The notes: a model not told the origin generated them from the letters alone. 64,000 nt of DNA from Spongiactinospora sp. TRM90649 (GCF_029382225.1 NZ_JARLTC010000046.1:1-64000); one strand, 5' to 3'; shown: positions 43,295 to 51,677, counted from the first letter of the stretch. Numbers and translations: made by a program.

Positions 43295-43952
43295 GCCAGC
43301 CTCCACGCCCGCCCCCGGCCCGGCGGCCGGCCACCTGGCCGTCGTCATGAGCGCCGACGGCGCCCAGGTCCTGCGCCTCCTCGCCGACGGGAAGACCACC
43401 CAGCAGGTCGCCGACCTCACCAGCTGGCCACGCGACCGCGTGATCGGCCTCGCCCGCGCGCAGAAGGGCTGGCTGCTTTCCCCGGACACCGACACCGTCT
43501 ACGACCCGGGTGCCAAGAACGGCAAGGTCCGCGTGCCTGACACCCTCGCCGCCGCCGTACCATCCGACGCCGCCGCCCTGATCGCCCGGGCCGAGGCGTC
43601 GGAGGATCCGCGGCTGCGGCGGCTCGCCACTCAGGTGCGCGACGCTCTCGGCGAGATCCGGGACCGGCTCACCCGAGCACGGGAAGCCGCCGCCCTCGCC
43701 CAGGAGATCGCCACCCTGGAAGAGCAGCTCGCGGCGAAGAAGGCCCGCCAGCGGCAGCTCAGCTCCTCCCGCCGAAAGGGTCCCGCCCGGACACCGGCCG
43801 CCCCTCGCACGGTCCGGCCCACTGCCCGCAGCAAACGGCCCGGCATCCGCGCCTGGGCCGCAGCGCAGGGCATGGACTGCCCACCCCAGGGGCGCGTCCC
43901 GAGGTCGGTCGAAACGGCGTGGGACGAAGCCCACGGAGGCGACCGTGGCTGA
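43287..43952 (+). CDS. HTH/coiled-coil protein with Lsr2-like C-terminal domain
   Basis: A 221-residue protein in three parts. An N-terminal HTH-like segment (VLRLLADGKTTQQVADLT) is followed by a long coiled coil (about 105-160). The C-terminal ~36 residues read IRAWAAAQGMDCPPQGRVP then SVETAWDEAH. That pattern matches the DNA-binding domain of Lsr2, the actinobacterial xenogeneic silencer (xRxWAxxxGxxxxxRGRxPxxVxxAYxAAH); the core R-G-R is Q-G-R here. Lsr2-like proteins occur in actinophages and may counter or mimic host silencing. GGGGTGAG supports ATG 43287; GTG 43278 is the alternative. Confidence 0.75.
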   Translation: MGEPASTPAPGPAAGHLAVVMSADGAQVLRLLADGKTTQQVADLTSWPRDRVIGLARAQKGWLLSPDTDTVYDPGAKNGKVRVPDTLAAAVPSDAAALIARAEASEDPRLRRLATQVRDALGEIRDRLTRAREAAALAQEIATLEEQLAAKKARQRQLSSSRRKGPARTPAAPRTVRPTARSKRPGIRAWAAAQGMDCPPQGRVPRSVETAWDEAHGGDRG

Positions 43953-44280
43953 CGCCTGCTGGGTCCTCACCGACGAATACGGCGGCGGCCGAGACGAGCC
44001 CGTCGTCGCCCACTACCTGACCGAGACGCGGGCCAAGGACGCGGCGCGACCGGACGGCTACCGGCCCCGCCAGCTCGATGCCCCCTGCCTGACCCTGACG
44101 TGCTCCTGCTGCGAGGAGCCCCTCCAAGACGACGACTACGGCCACGCGATCCACCTCGCCGACCAGGCCGAGGCCACCGAGATCGCCTCGGCCTACGACT
44201 GGACCCTCACCGACGGCGTCGCCACCTGCCCCACCTGCGTGACCGGCCCCTGTGACCGGGAGGCGGACACCCATGGCTGA
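43945..44280 (+). CDS. Hypothetical zinc-ribbon phage protein
   Basis: A 111-residue protein with a clear four-Cys ribbon, CSCCEEP and CPTCVTGPC, flanking an ASAYDWTLTDG segment. GTG start overlaps the previous gene. Function unknown. Confidence 0.65.
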   Translation: MADACWVLTDEYGGGRDEPVVAHYLTETRAKDAARPDGYRPRQLDAPCLTLTCSCCEEPLQDDDYGHAIHLADQAEATEIASAYDWTLTDGVATCPTCVTGPCDREADTHG

Positions 44281-44494
44281 CCCCACGATGCTCCCGGGCC
44301 GCACGATGCAGGCGGCCCGGCGGGGCAAGGACTGCCGCACCAAGCGGCCCCGGCCGGCGGCCCGCGCGGTCGTCGACGAGCACGGCGTCCAGCTCGCCAC
44401 GCTCGGCGGCAAGTACCGCAGTGACGAAGAGGTCGCCCAGGCGCTCGCGCTCGCCAAGTGGATGCCGGACTACACCGCGGCGGTGACCCAGTGA
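44273..44494 (+). CDS. Small hypothetical phage protein
   Basis: A 73-residue basic protein (TMQAARRGKDCRTKRPRP near the start), coupled to both neighbours by overlaps. No domain recognised. Confidence 0.6.
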   Translation: MADPTMLPGRTMQAARRGKDCRTKRPRPAARAVVDEHGVQLATLGGKYRSDEEVAQALALAKWMPDYTAAVTQ

Positions 44495-44886
44495 CGTCCC
44501 TGTTCCGCCGGTATCTGCTGTCCCTGGTCGGCATGCGCGTCTCGCGGGACGCGCCGGCCTCCCCGGCTCTCTGCCGGTGCGCCGAGCTACAGGCCGAGTT
44601 GGACCACGCCCAGGAAGCGCGAGAGCAGCTGCAGAAGGACCTCGCTCAGGCCCGCACCGACTACGAGCGGCTCCGCGCCGCCCGTCACCTCAGCGTGGAC
44701 CCGGCTGCGGTTCGCAGCCTCCTCGACCGCCTGACGGCCATCGAGGTCCCGGACGCCCACCTCCAGGCCACCGGCCACGGCCCCCGCGCCGAGCTGATGC
44801 GTGAGCGGGCCACGAACTGGCGGCTCACAGAGGAGCTCCTCCGGCGCACTCACGCCGACATCGATGCCGAGCGGAGGTGGAGATGA
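44491..44886 (+). CDS. Coiled-coil phage protein
   Basis: A 131-residue protein dominated by helical heptads (CAELQAELDHAQEAREQLQK, then RTDYERLR). The N-terminus LFRRYLLSLVGM is weakly hydrophobic. Function unknown; overlaps both neighbours. Confidence 0.62.
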   Translation: MTSLFRRYLLSLVGMRVSRDAPASPALCRCAELQAELDHAQEAREQLQKDLAQARTDYERLRAARHLSVDPAAVRSLLDRLTAIEVPDAHLQATGHGPRAELMRERATNWRLTEELLRRTHADIDAERRWR

Positions 44887-45086
44887 CCCCGCAGGAACTC
44901 CACGCCCTCCTGGACGAACGACGCCGCGAGCTGGGCCTGCGCTGGTGGCAGATCGCCGTCCAGGCCGACGTGACCCAGCAGCGCCTCCGACTGCTCCGGC
45001 ACGGCACGTGCAGCCCACGGATGCGCGCCCGAGCCGAGGAGTGGCTGCGGCACCACCGAAAACAGGACCCGCCTCCGCAGGGGTGA
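44883..45086 (+). CDS. Small HTH protein
   Basis: A 67-residue protein with XRE-type HTH spacing (LLDERRRELGLRWWQIAVQ, then QQRLRLLRHG). It lies directly upstream of the replication-type gene and may regulate it or help initiation. ATG 44883 follows GGAGGTGGAG closely. Confidence 0.68.
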   Translation: MTPQELHALLDERRRELGLRWWQIAVQADVTQQRLRLLRHGTCSPRMRARAEEWLRHHRKQDPPPQG

Positions 45087-45118
45087 CGACGGCGACAAGG
45101 CAAGGACGAAGCACTCAG

Positions 45119-46006
45119 ATGACCTGGTTCAAGGTGGACGACTCGCTCCACTCCCACCCGAAGGCGATGGCTGCTTCGCTGGCCGCGCTCGGACTGTGGA
45201 CCGTGGCCGGATCTTGGTCTGGTGACCATCTCACCGATGGCTTCATCCCCGACCACATGATCCCGTCGCTGTCGCGAGGTCAGAGCGAGCTGGCGAAGGA
45301 GCTCTGCGCCGCCGGGCTGTGGAGAAGGAGCAAGGGCGGCTACCAGTTCCACCAGTGGCATGAAGACGGCGATGGAACGGCGCGCAATCCCAGCCGCGAA
45401 GTGGTTGAGAACACGCGCGCCAAGCGTGCCGCCGCAGGCCGTAAAGGTGGTCTGGCCAGCGGAAAGACTCGAAGCAAACCGCGAAGCAACACTGAAGCAA
45501 ATGCTTCAGCACGTGCTTCGCGAATCGTTGAACCCCCGTCCCGTCCCGTCCAGTCCCCGAAGGGGACTAGGACGGATACAGGTTCTGTCGTCCCTTCAGG
45601 TCCGTACCGCGCGCGCGACGCAGACGACGACTCCGACGACACCGTCGATCTCGCCATCGTCCAGCTCCTGACGGAGCTGACCGGGCGAGACGTCGGCATC
45701 CTGCACGCCGCATCGGTGCGCCATCGCATCCTCGACGGCCACACGATCCGCACCAGCCGCCTGGCCTACGTCGCGAAGTCGATCCACAACGACCCGGCCA
45801 AGTTCCTCCCGGCCTGGCCCGACGAAGAACCCTTTGGACGGGCACATCTGCAGGTTGTCCCGGAACCCTCCGAGGAGCCGGAGTGGTGCGGCCACTGCAA
45901 CCCGCTCGACCGCACCAACGAACTCGCCGACGGCAGCATCTCCCGCTGCCAGGAGTGCAACCCCCGCGCTACCAGCCCCTACCGACATCACCGGGAGATC
46001 TCTTGA
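45119..46006 (+). CDS. Replisome-organiser-like phage replication protein
   Basis: A 295-residue protein. The N-terminal ~95 residues (MTWFKVDDSLHSHPKAMAAS, later ELCAAGLWRRSKGGYQFHQW) form the winged-helix seen in actinophage DnaD-like/replisome-organiser proteins. A disordered Arg/Lys/Ser linker (about 95-165) is followed by a helical domain and a C-terminal CGHCNP/CQECNP zinc knuckle. It likely binds the phage origin and recruits host replication factors. A nested repeat cluster lies in the DNA encoding the linker. AAGGA sits 12 nt before ATG 45119. Confidence 0.72.
   Translation: MTWFKVDDSLHSHPKAMAASLAALGLWTVAGSWSGDHLTDGFIPDHMIPSLSRGQSELAKELCAAGLWRRSKGGYQFHQWHEDGDGTARNPSREVVENTRAKRAAAGRKGGLASGKTRSKPRSNTEANASARASRIVEPPSRPVQSPKGTRTDTGSVVPSGPYRARDADDDSDDTVDLAIVQLLTELTGRDVGILHAASVRHRILDGHTIRTSRLAYVAKSIHNDPAKFLPAWPDEEPFGRAHLQVVPEPSEEPEWCGHCNPLDRTNELADGSISRCQECNPRATSPYRHHREIS
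45471..45522. other. Candidate phage replication origin: nested GAAGCA repeats
   Basis: GAAGCAA occurs at 45471, 45483 and 45494, and its complement TGCTTC at 45502 and 45514, with 11-12-nt spacing among same-direction copies. CTGAAGCAAATGCTTCAG (45492-45509) is a near-perfect palindrome, and CGCGAAGCA (45480-45488) pairs with TGCTTCGCG (45514-45522) around almost the same centre. The stretch is AT-richer than its surroundings and uses rare codons (GAA, GCA, AAT, TCA, AAA). Its position inside a replication-initiator gene parallels lambda ori within gene O. Confidence 0.5.
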
Positions 46007-46992
46007 GCGTCTCCAAGATCCTGCGCTACCAGATCCTGCGCCGCGACAACTTCGCCTGCCGCTTCTGCGGGAGGACCGCCCCCGACGTCGAGCTCCAGGT
46101 CGACCACGTCATCCCCGAAGCGCTCGGTGGCCCCACCGAGCCGCCGAACCTGGTCACCGCCTGCGCCGACTGCAACTCGGGCAAGGCCGCCACGCCCCCG
46201 GACGCCGCGATCGTCGCCGACGTCGAGGCGTCCGCGCTGCGCTGGACCGAAGCGATGAAGGCCGCCCGCGACCGGCTGCACGCCGACCGGCAGCACCGCG
46301 ACGGCATCCGGCAGGCGTTCCTCGACGCCTGGGACACGCGGCGACCGCCCCTGCCGACACGGCGCAGCTTCGCTCTGCCGGACAGCTGGCCCAAGACCAT
46401 CGACCAACTCGCCGCTGCGGGCCTGGCCGTCGATGACATCACCGACGCCGTGGCCATCGCGGTCCACGCCGAGCAGGTCAACGAGGTCTTCCGGTACTTC
46501 TGCGGCGTCGCGTGGCGCACAGCCCGCCAGCTCCAGGAGACCGCGCGGACCCTGCTCGACAGCGAGGGAAGCACGCCCACCTTCAGCGGTCTGCGTGACC
46601 GGAATCTGCTGCTGGCGTGCCCCCATTGCCACGGCGACGTGGTCGCGGAACTGCCGTTCGACGCCTTCGCGCCCCGCGTCGTCGAGCTGCCGGCCGATCC
46701 CGCGTACATCGAGGTCGTGATCGAGCAGGCGCGCGTGAAGCTCGACCTGGACTACGACGAGTCCAGCCGCTACGCGTTCATCGCCATGAACTGGGAGACG
46801 CTGGTCGGCCCTGAACTGGCCGCGCGCCTCTTCCCGGACCACCTGCACGACGGCGAACTGCTGCTGTTCTGCGACCACCCCGGATGGGCCGAACGGATCC
46901 GACAGCACCTGCTCGACGTGCTGATCCGCAACATCAACCACAACGCCGGCGAAGGCACGGTGTCCCGGATCGTGATCGAGGTACTGCCGTGA
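46003..46992 (+). CDS. HNH endonuclease domain protein
   Basis: A 329-residue protein. The HNH nuclease is N-terminal: Cys19-x2-Cys22 (CRFCG), Asp34-His35 (DHVIPEALGG), Asn49, and Cys54-x2-Cys57 (CADCN). The remaining ~260 residues are helical with a further ACPHCHG element, not recognised. The TTG start at 46003 overlaps the previous stop and follows GGGAG at 45992-45996. It could be a free-standing homing-type or packaging nuclease, or a host-interaction function. Coupled to a replication gene rather than the terminase. Confidence 0.85.
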   Translation: MSVSKILRYQILRRDNFACRFCGRTAPDVELQVDHVIPEALGGPTEPPNLVTACADCNSGKAATPPDAAIVADVEASALRWTEAMKAARDRLHADRQHRDGIRQAFLDAWDTRRPPLPTRRSFALPDSWPKTIDQLAAAGLAVDDITDAVAIAVHAEQVNEVFRYFCGVAWRTARQLQETARTLLDSEGSTPTFSGLRDRNLLLACPHCHGDVVAELPFDAFAPRVVELPADPAYIEVVIEQARVKLDLDYDESSRYAFIAMNWETLVGPELAARLFPDHLHDGELLLFCDHPGWAERIRQHLLDVLIRNINHNAGEGTVSRIVIEVLP

Positions 46993-47294
46993 GCGCCATC
47001 CCTTTCCCGGCGGCCGCACTGCGCGCCACTCAGGACGCCCTCGCTGATGCCGAGCGCGCCCTGGTGTCCGCTCGCACCGGCCTGGACACCGCCACCGCCG
47101 TCTATGACTCGCGGCGCAGCGACTCGCCGTCCGGGATCGAAACCTGCACGGCCCACACCGCATGGACGATCGCACTGCGGGAGTGGACGCACGCGCTGAT
47201 CGCTCGCGAAGCCGCCAAGGACGCCGCGGCCGGCGAGCAGCGCAGCGCTGACCGAGGCGGACCGCAAGACCCCACCGCCACCTGGAGGGCCTGA
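46989..47294 (+). CDS. Hypothetical phage protein
   Basis: A 101-residue Ala-rich helical protein (ATQDALADAERALVSARTG), GTG-started and coupled to both neighbours. No domain recognised. Confidence 0.6.
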   Translation: MSAIPFPAAALRATQDALADAERALVSARTGLDTATAVYDSRRSDSPSGIETCTAHTAWTIALREWTHALIAREAAKDAAAGEQRSADRGGPQDPTATWRA

Positions 47295-47605
47295 TGACCA
47301 CGTCCCGTGTCCCCGACCAGCCGAGCGGCCACACCGATCCGGAGATCGACGCCGCCTGGCAGCGCGCCGCGAAAGAGCTGTCCCGCCGCCTGGCCCCGTA
47401 CGTGCAGGACCACGTCCGCTGGCCACTGGCACTGGCGTTCATCAAGGCGATGGCCTCGGAGGGGTTCCGGCCGCCGCTGCGCCCGCCCCGGCCGGTGGAT
47501 CGGCGGCCGGTGGAGGACCAGCAGGAGATCAACCGGCGCGGCTTGCAGCAGTTGCGTGAGCAGCTGAACGGCGACGACCACGAGCAGAGCGGGGCCTCGC
47601 GATGA
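47294..47605 (+). CDS. Hypothetical phage protein
   Basis: A 103-residue protein with a basic helical centre (LSRRLAPYVQDHVRWPLALA) and a Pro/Arg-rich linker. ATG overlaps the previous stop by one base. No domain recognised. Confidence 0.6.
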   Translation: MTTSRVPDQPSGHTDPEIDAAWQRAAKELSRRLAPYVQDHVRWPLALAFIKAMASEGFRPPLRPPRPVDRRPVEDQQEINRRGLQQLREQLNGDDHEQSGASR

Positions 47606-48477
47606 CCGCCACGAACCCGGTACGCGAGCATGGCACCCCCGCCCGCTACCGGCACGGCCCCGACATCAACGATCGGCCCGGCAAAGGCTGCCGATGCCCC
47701 CAATGCCGGGCGGCGAACGCCGCCGACCTGGCCGCCTGGCGCCGCCGCAAAGCGCTGGAGCAGTGGGGCGCTACCCCGGCCGCGCTCGTGGACGCCGCCC
47801 CGGCCCGCGCCCACGTTCGCCGCCTGATGGCCTACGGCATCGGCTGGGAACGCGTCGCCGAACTCGCCGGAGTCGGCAACGGCACCGTCGGCCGCCTGCT
47901 GTACGGCGCCGGCGGTGAAGCGCCGACCGTCCGGGTACGCCGGGAGACCGCCGCCCGGCTGCTGGCCGTCCAGCCGTCCCCGGACCTGCTGTGCGACGGG
48001 CGGCGCGTCGATGCGGCGGGGACCCGCCGCCGCGTCCAGGCGCTGGCCGCGATCGGGTGGACGCTTAGCGACCAGGCGCGGCGGCTGGGGTGGGAGCCGC
48101 GGAACCTGTGGGGGCTGGCCAACACCCGCACCCGGGTGGCCGCGGCCACCGCCCGCGCGGTCTGCGGCCTGTACGCGGAACTGTCGATGCGGCCGGGCGA
48201 GGGTCCGACGGCCGCCAGGGCCAAGCGGATGGCGACGGCCCGCGGCTGGCTGCCGCCGCTGGCGTGGGACGACGAGCTGATCGACCTGCCCGACGCCGAG
48301 ATGGAGGCCGCGCTCGCACGGCGGGCGGCGGCGATGGACGAGGAGGAACTGAGCCGCTGCTGGACCGCCCGGTACCGGCACGGCGAGACCTCCCCGCTGA
48401 TCGTGGCGGGTGTGCGGGAACGGCTGCGCCGCCGCAAGCAGTTGGAGAAGACCGCCAAGCTCGGAGTGCCGGCGTGA
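47602..48477 (+). CDS. DNA-binding HTH phage protein
   Basis: A 291-residue basic protein. Near the start it has RPGKGCRCPQCRAAN, a zinc-knuckle pattern. Two HTH-like regions follow: IGWERVAELAGVGNGTVGRL, and a second around IGWTLSDQARRLGWEPRNLW. This repeated-HTH layout is common among uncharacterised actinophage proteins and suggests a transcription or packaging regulator. Confidence 0.7.
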   Translation: MTATNPVREHGTPARYRHGPDINDRPGKGCRCPQCRAANAADLAAWRRRKALEQWGATPAALVDAAPARAHVRRLMAYGIGWERVAELAGVGNGTVGRLLYGAGGEAPTVRVRRETAARLLAVQPSPDLLCDGRRVDAAGTRRRVQALAAIGWTLSDQARRLGWEPRNLWGLANTRTRVAAATARAVCGLYAELSMRPGEGPTAARAKRMATARGWLPPLAWDDELIDLPDAEMEAALARRAAAMDEEELSRCWTARYRHGETSPLIVAGVRERLRRRKQLEKTAKLGVPA

Positions 48478-48932
48478 CCCCCGAGCAGGCCGCCTGGGTG
48501 CGCGAACACGCCTGGACGACGCCGATGCGGAAGAACCTCCGCGACACCCCCGCGTTCTACACGACCTGCCACTGTCAGGCCGGGCTCAGCCACTGGTGCA
48601 GTCCCGAGGTCGACCAGCACGCCCGGTGCCACCGGGGCTCGCCGCTCACCACGTGGGAGGGCCTGATCTGCGACCGGACCGGTGTTCACCCCGTCCGCTT
48701 CGCCGAGCCGTTCGACCACCCCACCGCGCCGGGGGCGGCCGGTGAGCCGCGCCGGGAACGGCTGGCCGTGGTGTGGCTGGCCGACCGGGTGTGCCGGTGG
48801 ATCTGCCCGTGCACCTGCCACCAGGCCGCGCGCCGAGTGGCGAGGAAGGTCCGCTACGAGGTGGTCGAGCTACCCGACATGGATCTCCCTGGTCTACCCC
48901 GGAACGATTCGGAACGGATCGGCGCGCGATGA
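48474..48932 (+). CDS. Cys-rich hypothetical phage protein
   Basis: A 152-residue protein with several Cys/His groups (TTCHCQAG, RWICPCTCHQ). The N-terminus VTPEQAAWVREHAWT resembles a recurring actinophage/actinomycete family that I recall as DUF6248, not certain. GTG start coupled to the previous stop. Confidence 0.65.
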   Translation: MTPEQAAWVREHAWTTPMRKNLRDTPAFYTTCHCQAGLSHWCSPEVDQHARCHRGSPLTTWEGLICDRTGVHPVRFAEPFDHPTAPGAAGEPRRERLAVVWLADRVCRWICPCTCHQAARRVARKVRYEVVELPDMDLPGLPRNDSERIGAR

Positions 48933-49195
48933 CGCAGACCGCCCTGTGGGACGTCGATCGGCCGACACGCGCCTACGCCCGCCGCTGGACCGCCCGCTGT
49001 GACGACTGCGAGCGCCGCGTGTGGGCCGAGGACTCCCTGCGGATGTGCCCCGACGGCCGCCGACGCGGGGAGCACTGCCGCCGGGCGTGGATGCGCGCCC
49101 ACCGCCGCCTGCACATTCCCCAGCACATTCCGGTACGCCCGCCCGGCGACATTCCCGGCCAGCTCGACCTCACCGCGGCGGATCCTCCGCCGTGA
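48929..49195 (+). CDS. Small Cys-rich phage protein
   Basis: An 88-residue Arg-rich protein with CDDCERRVW and later MCPDGRRRGEHC, a likely zinc-binding site. Coupled on both sides. Function unknown. Confidence 0.6.
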   Translation: MTQTALWDVDRPTRAYARRWTARCDDCERRVWAEDSLRMCPDGRRRGEHCRRAWMRAHRRLHIPQHIPVRPPGDIPGQLDLTAADPPP

Positions 49196-49290
49196 TCCAC
49201 ATCCACCGGTGGGAGCTGGTCGAGCGGATCGGCCGGGTCGTCACCTACCGCTGCCGTCTCTGCGGCAAGACCAAGACCCGAATCAGATGA
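49192..49290 (+). CDS. Tiny zinc-knuckle protein
   Basis: A 32-residue GTG-started frame (VIHIHRWELVERIG, then YRCRLCGKTKTR) with one CxxC and an HIH pair. The overlaps with both neighbouring genes and the zinc-knuckle composition suggest it is real. Confidence 0.5.
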   Translation: MIHIHRWELVERIGRVVTYRCRLCGKTKTRIR

Positions 49291-49298
49291 GGAGACCC

Positions 49299-49970
49299 AT
49301 GGACAGCACGATCGTCATCCCCCGCCGCATGGCCGGCCTGCCCCGCGACCGGCACGGCCGCCCCGCGCCCTGGTTCGTCGCCTGGATCGGGGGCGAGCCC
49401 GACCACCGCGTGGTCGCCCCCGGCAAGGTGCAGGACGCCGTCCGGTTCGGCTGCTGCTGGCTGTGCGGCGAACCCCTCGGCGCGAACCGGGCGTTCGTCA
49501 TCGGCCCGATGTGCGCCATCACCCGCACCACCTCCGAGCCGCCGTCGCACCGGGAATGCGCCGTGTACGCCGCGCGGGCGTGCCCGTTCCTGACGACGCC
49601 GCGCATGGTCCGCCGGCCGAACCGCCTCCCGGACGGGTACACCGAGCCGCCGGGCGTCATGCTCAAGCGCAACCCCGGGGTGGCGCTGGTGTGCGTGACC
49701 CGCTCCTACCTGCCGGAGCGGCACCCAGGTCACGGCTACCTGTTCCGCCTCGATCTGGCCGCCCCGACCGCGGCGCTGTGGTTCGCGCAGGGCCGCGAGG
49801 CGACCCGCGCGGAGGCCATCGAGTCGCTCGACTCCGGCATGCCGCTCCTGCGCGAGGTGGCCGAAGCCGAAGGCGAGTGGGCGGTACGCGACCTGGAGGA
49901 CGCGCGCGCCGACGTCCAGCGCTTCCTGCCGCAGCCCGCGCCCCAGCAGGAGGGGACGCGTCATGCCTGA
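49299..49970 (+). CDS. Hypothetical phage protein
   Basis: A 223-residue protein with FGCCWLCGEPLG near residue 50 and GPMCAI after it, a probable zinc site, then a globular C-terminal part. AGGAG at 49290-49294 favours ATG 49299 over ATG 49287. No known function. Confidence 0.68.
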   Translation: MDSTIVIPRRMAGLPRDRHGRPAPWFVAWIGGEPDHRVVAPGKVQDAVRFGCCWLCGEPLGANRAFVIGPMCAITRTTSEPPSHRECAVYAARACPFLTTPRMVRRPNRLPDGYTEPPGVMLKRNPGVALVCVTRSYLPERHPGHGYLFRLDLAAPTAALWFAQGREATRAEAIESLDSGMPLLREVAEAEGEWAVRDLEDARADVQRFLPQPAPQQEGTRHA

Positions 49971-50283
49971 GCGGATCCACCGCCGCCGCACCCGAGGCTG
50001 GCGCATGCCCCCGGGCGCGGTGTACGTCGGGCGCCCCGGCTACTGGCGCAACCCCTTCAAGGTCGGCGAGCCGGTCGGCGACGCGGACGGCGGTGGCATC
50101 GTCCGCGACCGGGCCCACGCCGTCGAGCTGTACCGGGCGTACCTCGAACGGGTGCCGACCGTCGCCGAAGACGTCCGAAGCGCACTGGCCGGCCGGGACC
50201 TGGCCTGCTGGTGCCCGCCCGACGAGCCGTGTCACGCGGATGTGCTCCTGGAACTCGCCAACAGCACGGGGGAAGCGCCGTGA
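49963..50283 (+). CDS. DUF4326 domain protein
   Basis: A 106-residue protein matching the DUF4326 pattern: RRTRGWRMPPGAVYVGRPG, YWRNPFKVG, and the C-terminal DLACWCPPDEPCHADVLLEL. The family occurs in phages and bacteria; its invariant Cys/His cluster suggests a metal-dependent activity, not established. Overlaps both neighbours. Confidence 0.85.
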   Translation: MPERIHRRRTRGWRMPPGAVYVGRPGYWRNPFKVGEPVGDADGGGIVRDRAHAVELYRAYLERVPTVAEDVRSALAGRDLACWCPPDEPCHADVLLELANSTGEAP

Positions 50284-50582
50284 GCCCGGCAGCACCCGCC
50301 CCCATCCCCGACGCGGCCGTGCACGCCGCCGTCGAGGCCATGTCCCTGCTGTCCCGCGACCCGCGCATCAACAGCGACGAGTCCATCGCCCGCACGCCGC
50401 TGCCCGCCGACGCCGCGCTGTTCGCCGCCGTCGTGGTCGCCCTGTGCGGCGTGGTCGAGCAGCGGACCGGCCGGGCGCTCACCACCGCGCACATGGCGCA
50501 GGTGGAGGACTCGCCGTGGGGCCGCGCCGTGGTGATCCACCTGCCCGCAGGTGACGACGTGAACACCTCAGCGCCGCCATGA
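50280..50582 (+). CDS. Hypothetical phage protein
   Basis: A 100-residue Ala-rich helical protein (VHAAVEAMSLLSRDPRINSD near the start), GTG-started. No domain recognised. A 100-bp gap without a convincing gene follows. Confidence 0.6.
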   Translation: MSPAAPAPIPDAAVHAAVEAMSLLSRDPRINSDESIARTPLPADAALFAAVVVALCGVVEQRTGRALTTAHMAQVEDSPWGRAVVIHLPAGDDVNTSAPP

Positions 50583-50682
50583 GCGCTACAAGACCCGGTC
50601 AGGACCCCGAACCTCATCCCGCCTCCCACATCGCCCCCAGGGGCCTCACAGCCCCCTCCAGGCCCATCCCAGAGGAGCCCCC

Positions 50683-50876
50683 GTGTACGTCGTCCTCACC
50701 ATCCGCAGACCGGCGGACAGCCGGACCTGGCCACGTACGGCATCTACGACGACCTTGACGACGCCAAGGCAGAACGTGACACCCAGCGCGCTGCCACGGC
50801 CAAGGTCGGGCGCCGCGAGCGGCACGTCATCGCCGAAGTCACCGTGCTCGACGAGGAGGAGGACGACCGTGGCTGA
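50683..50876 (+). pseudogene. Small phage gene split by a frameshift
   Basis: From GTG 50683 the frame reads VYVVLTIRRPADS. Near 50708-50720 the convincing coding frame switches: the next in-phase sequence is QPDLATYGIYDDLDDAKAER then GRRERHVIAEVTVLDEEEDD, ending at TGA 50874-50876. Joined, the two parts make a plausible ~64-residue acidic protein whose stop overlaps the next gene's GTG at 50869, as elsewhere in this array. No slippery heptamer is visible, so a 1-nt deletion (or sequencing error) is likelier than programmed frameshifting. Confidence 0.6.
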
Positions 50877-51423
50877 CTACCTCCTCAAGGCGGCCAGCAC
50901 CGATGCGCGGGCCGCCGCCTGCACCTCGGAGCGTGGACGGTCCATCCTGCGCGCGGTCGCCGACGCCTACCGGGCCGTCGCCGAGATCTACGCCCTGGAC
51001 CCGACGCTGAAGGGCTGTCCGGCGAGGCGGGAGCGTGACCTGGATCTGGTGGTCGAGCTGTGCCGCCAGATCCCGGTTCTCGTCCGCCGCGCCGTCGAGG
51101 GACGCGACGCCGACCGGTGGCCGATCGACGACCGCTGGGCCGAGGCCGAGGCGATGGCGGGACGCCTGCCCGAGATCCTGGACCGGGCACGGGCCGTGGC
51201 CCGCCCGGACCACGCCACCCCGGCAGGATCACAGGCGATCTCCCGCACGTGGTTGGTCGCCGCCTCCGACCGGGTCGCCGCCGCCGGGGAGGACCTTCAT
51301 GACGCACTGGCCAAAGCCAGGAGCCTGCCCCACCCGGCGCAGGAAATCGCCGAGCTGTCCGCCCTCGCCGACCAGATCATTCAACGCGCCGCCGCCCTCG
51401 ACGGCACCAGGGAGGGTTCGTGA
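50869..51423 (+). CDS. Hypothetical phage protein
   Basis: A 184-residue helical protein (VADYLLKAASTDARAAACTS at the start). A longer in-frame reading back to 50683 is an artefact of the frameshifted gene upstream; the GTG at 50869 overlaps that gene's true stop. No domain recognised. Confidence 0.65.
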   Translation: MADYLLKAASTDARAAACTSERGRSILRAVADAYRAVAEIYALDPTLKGCPARRERDLDLVVELCRQIPVLVRRAVEGRDADRWPIDDRWAEAEAMAGRLPEILDRARAVARPDHATPAGSQAISRTWLVAASDRVAAAGEDLHDALAKARSLPHPAQEIAELSALADQIIQRAAALDGTREGS

Positions 51424-51677
51424 AGGAGACCTACACGAAGAACGAGGACGGCGGGCTGACCATCACCTGGGAGGCGGAGACCCCCGAGGACATGGCCGAA
51501 CTCAAGAAGCACGCCCTGCGCCTGGTGACCGCGGCCGAGACCAGGGACGACCTCGCGGACCTGATGCCCGACCCGATGCCATGCCCGCAGGGCTGCGGGC
51601 AGGCCACCGAGGACCCGTACGGCGGGCCGTGCCGGGCGTGCTGGGACGCCATATCGATGTGGGGGGAGGGCGGGTGA
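51420..51677 (+). CDS. Small zinc-ribbon phage protein
   Basis: An 85-residue protein: an acidic N-terminal half (GLTITWEAETPEDMAELKKH) and a C-terminal CPQGCGQATEDPYGGPCRAC four-Cys ribbon. Coupled on both sides. Confidence 0.65.
   Translation: MKETYTKNEDGGLTITWEAETPEDMAELKKHALRLVTAAETRDDLADLMPDPMPCPQGCGQATEDPYGGPCRACWDAISMWGEGG

Noticed and set aside
50579..50755. 58-codon frame from ATG 50579 in the gap before the frameshifted gene
   Set aside because: It overlaps the previous stop like a real gene, but its sequence is Pro/Ser/Arg noise and its second half covers the better-supported gene.
50683..51423. Single 246-residue gene from GTG 50683
   Set aside because: The first 60 residues are Thr/Arg/Ser noise after residue 13; a better frame and the GTG at 50869 explain the region.
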